A DNA stretch of 42,911 bases. Origin: an uncultured Alphaproteobacteria bacterium. GTDB taxonomy: Bacteria > Pseudomonadota > Alphaproteobacteria > Rhizobiales > Aestuariivirgaceae. The DNA lies in NCBI GenBank assembly GCA_937872985.1, contig CALMUW010000069.1, positions 1 to 42,911 on the forward strand. Direction: 5' to 3'. Of the stretch, positions 42,266-42,911 are shown one piece after another; position 1 is the first letter of the stretch; every line of letters begins with the position of its first letter. The notes under the pieces were generated by a model that saw nothing but the letters and a program-made list of their open reading frames with translations, made no database searches and was not told the origin of the DNA. A program made the translations under genes and the position numbers.

Positions 42266-42911
42266 TCAACGCCCCGACGCCAGCCGCGCCAGGGCAGCGC
42301 GGTTGACGAGGCTGATACGGCCTCGCCGGACGGCGAGCCAGCCCTGGCCCTCGAAGCGGGTGAGCTGGCGCGAGATGACCTCGCGGGCCGAGCCCAGTTC
42401 GGCCGCAAGGCGCTGGTGGGTGGTGGCGATCTCTGCCCCCGCGCCTGCCAGCGCCAGCAGGCGTTCGGCCAGACGGACATCGAGGCGGGCGAAGGCGACA
42501 TCGGCGATGGAGCGGAAAATGCCGGTCATGCGGCGCGACAGCGCGGTGAAGACAAAATCGCGGAAGGCGGCAGAGCGCGCCAGCAGTTCGGCAAAGAGGG
42601 CACGGGGAATGGCCAGCGCCTGCACTTCGGTCTCGGCGAGGCCAGTGGCCATATAGTCCTCGCCCGCCAGCAGGCAGGCGGTGGTGAGGACACAGCTTTC
42701 GCCCGGTTCCAGCCGGTAGAGCACCAGTTCCCGCCCCTGCTCCGACATGTGCGTGACGCGGGCCCGGCCCTTCAGCACCAGCAGCATGGCGGCGGGCGCA
42801 TCACCGGGTCCGAAGAGGCGGCTGCCCGCAGGCAGGGGCAAAACCCGCGCCTGCGCGGCGAGCAGCGGCTGTTCCTCCGCCGCCAGACCTGCCAGCGGCG
42901 GGAAACGGCCC
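42266..42911 (-). CDS. Crp/Fnr family regulator, N-terminus beyond the right edge
   Basis: The frame stays open to the window edge (upstream residues include FPPLAGLAAEEQPLLAAQARV), so at least 214 residues are present and the start is outside. The sensor barrel has RLFGPGDAPAAMLLVLKGRARV and GESCVLTTACLLAGEDY, with two cysteines typical of this subgroup. The HTH is AELGSAREVISRQLTRFE, with Glu and Ser-Arg as in FNR. No FNR-type cysteine cluster is visible in the part seen. It probably regulates the DUF2892 and sulfur transferase genes downstream. Confidence 0.9.
   Translation of the reverse strand, partial: GRFPPLAGLAAEEQPLLAAQARVLPLPAGSRLFGPGDAPAAMLLVLKGRARVTHMSEQGRELVLYRLEPGESCVLTTACLLAGEDYMATGLAETEVQALAIPRALFAELLARSAAFRDFVFTALSRRMTGIFRSIADVAFARLDVRLAERLLALAGAGAEIATTHQRLAAELGSAREVISRQLTRFEGQGWLAVRRGRISLVNRAALARLASGR

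Overview
The window reads as a chromosomal segment of a high-GC alphaproteobacterium, most likely from the Hyphomicrobiales (Rhizobiales). The signs are a MucR/Ros-type regulator, a DUF2336 protein, a RibB-RibX fusion, a twin-arginine beta-helix protein of the TIGR03808 type, a class 3 (rhizobial-type) L-asparaginase, a cysteine-bearing FnrL regulator and a complete ccoNOQP-ccoGHIS set. Coding density is high and many adjacent genes overlap by ATGA. I saw no tRNA, rRNA, CRISPR array, insertion sequence or phage gene. The genus cannot be named from sequence alone.

Layout. 1-3759: genes on the minus strand (uncertain partial ORF, PAS-domain protein, mucR, DUF2336 protein). 3949-8227: plus-strand group msrB / oligopeptidase B / isochorismatase-like hydrolase, then a glutaryl-CoA dehydrogenase. 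8304-11495: arsenic operon arsR / ArsP-like permease / small thioredoxin / arsC / ACR3, with a palindromic operator in the promoter and an apparently leaderless arsR. 11481-14169: TSUP transporter, iron/manganese superoxide dismutase with terminator, M19 dipeptidase. 14159-17879: an HTH-RibB-RibX fusion behind a palindromic promoter, then rimB / rimK / zinc deacylase, which together look like a ribosomal-protein S6 glutamylation set. 17900-20976: DUF779 protein, aldehyde dehydrogenase and a GAF-Fis regulator. 21187-23214: convergent GNAT acetyltransferase and HerA-like ATPase. 23418-26757: both methylmalonyl-CoA mutase subunits. 26841-28668: a small two-helix membrane protein behind an FNR-like box, and the TAT-exported beta-helix protein. 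28773-31003: class 3 asparaginase coupled to an MFS transporter. 31093-39218: cbb3 oxidase structural and assembly genes, all on the minus strand. 39394-42911: hemerythrin-like protein, FnrL, TerC-family protein, sulfur transferase, DUF2892 protein and a second Crp/Fnr regulator that runs off the right edge.

How parts work together. FnrL (39973-40731) carries the cysteines for an oxygen-sensing iron-sulfur cluster, and a perfect FNR/FixK box (39301-39314) lies between ccoN and the hemerythrin gene, so low oxygen probably induces the high-affinity oxidase. A one-mismatch FNR box precedes the two-helix membrane protein. The ars operon is likely self-regulated by ArsR.

Most interesting signals: (1) an HTH domain fused to the riboflavin enzyme RibBX with a TATTAG-N5-CTAATA palindrome over its own -10, suggesting a self-regulating biosynthetic enzyme; (2) a family of hairpin repeats (two copies 94% alike, a third about 69% alike), two of which flank the TAT beta-helix gene; (3) a GAF-Fis regulator whose conserved N-terminus extends into a region with no standard start codon, with an ATC where ATG is expected; (4) two genes (arsR and HTH-ribBX) that appear to be leaderless.
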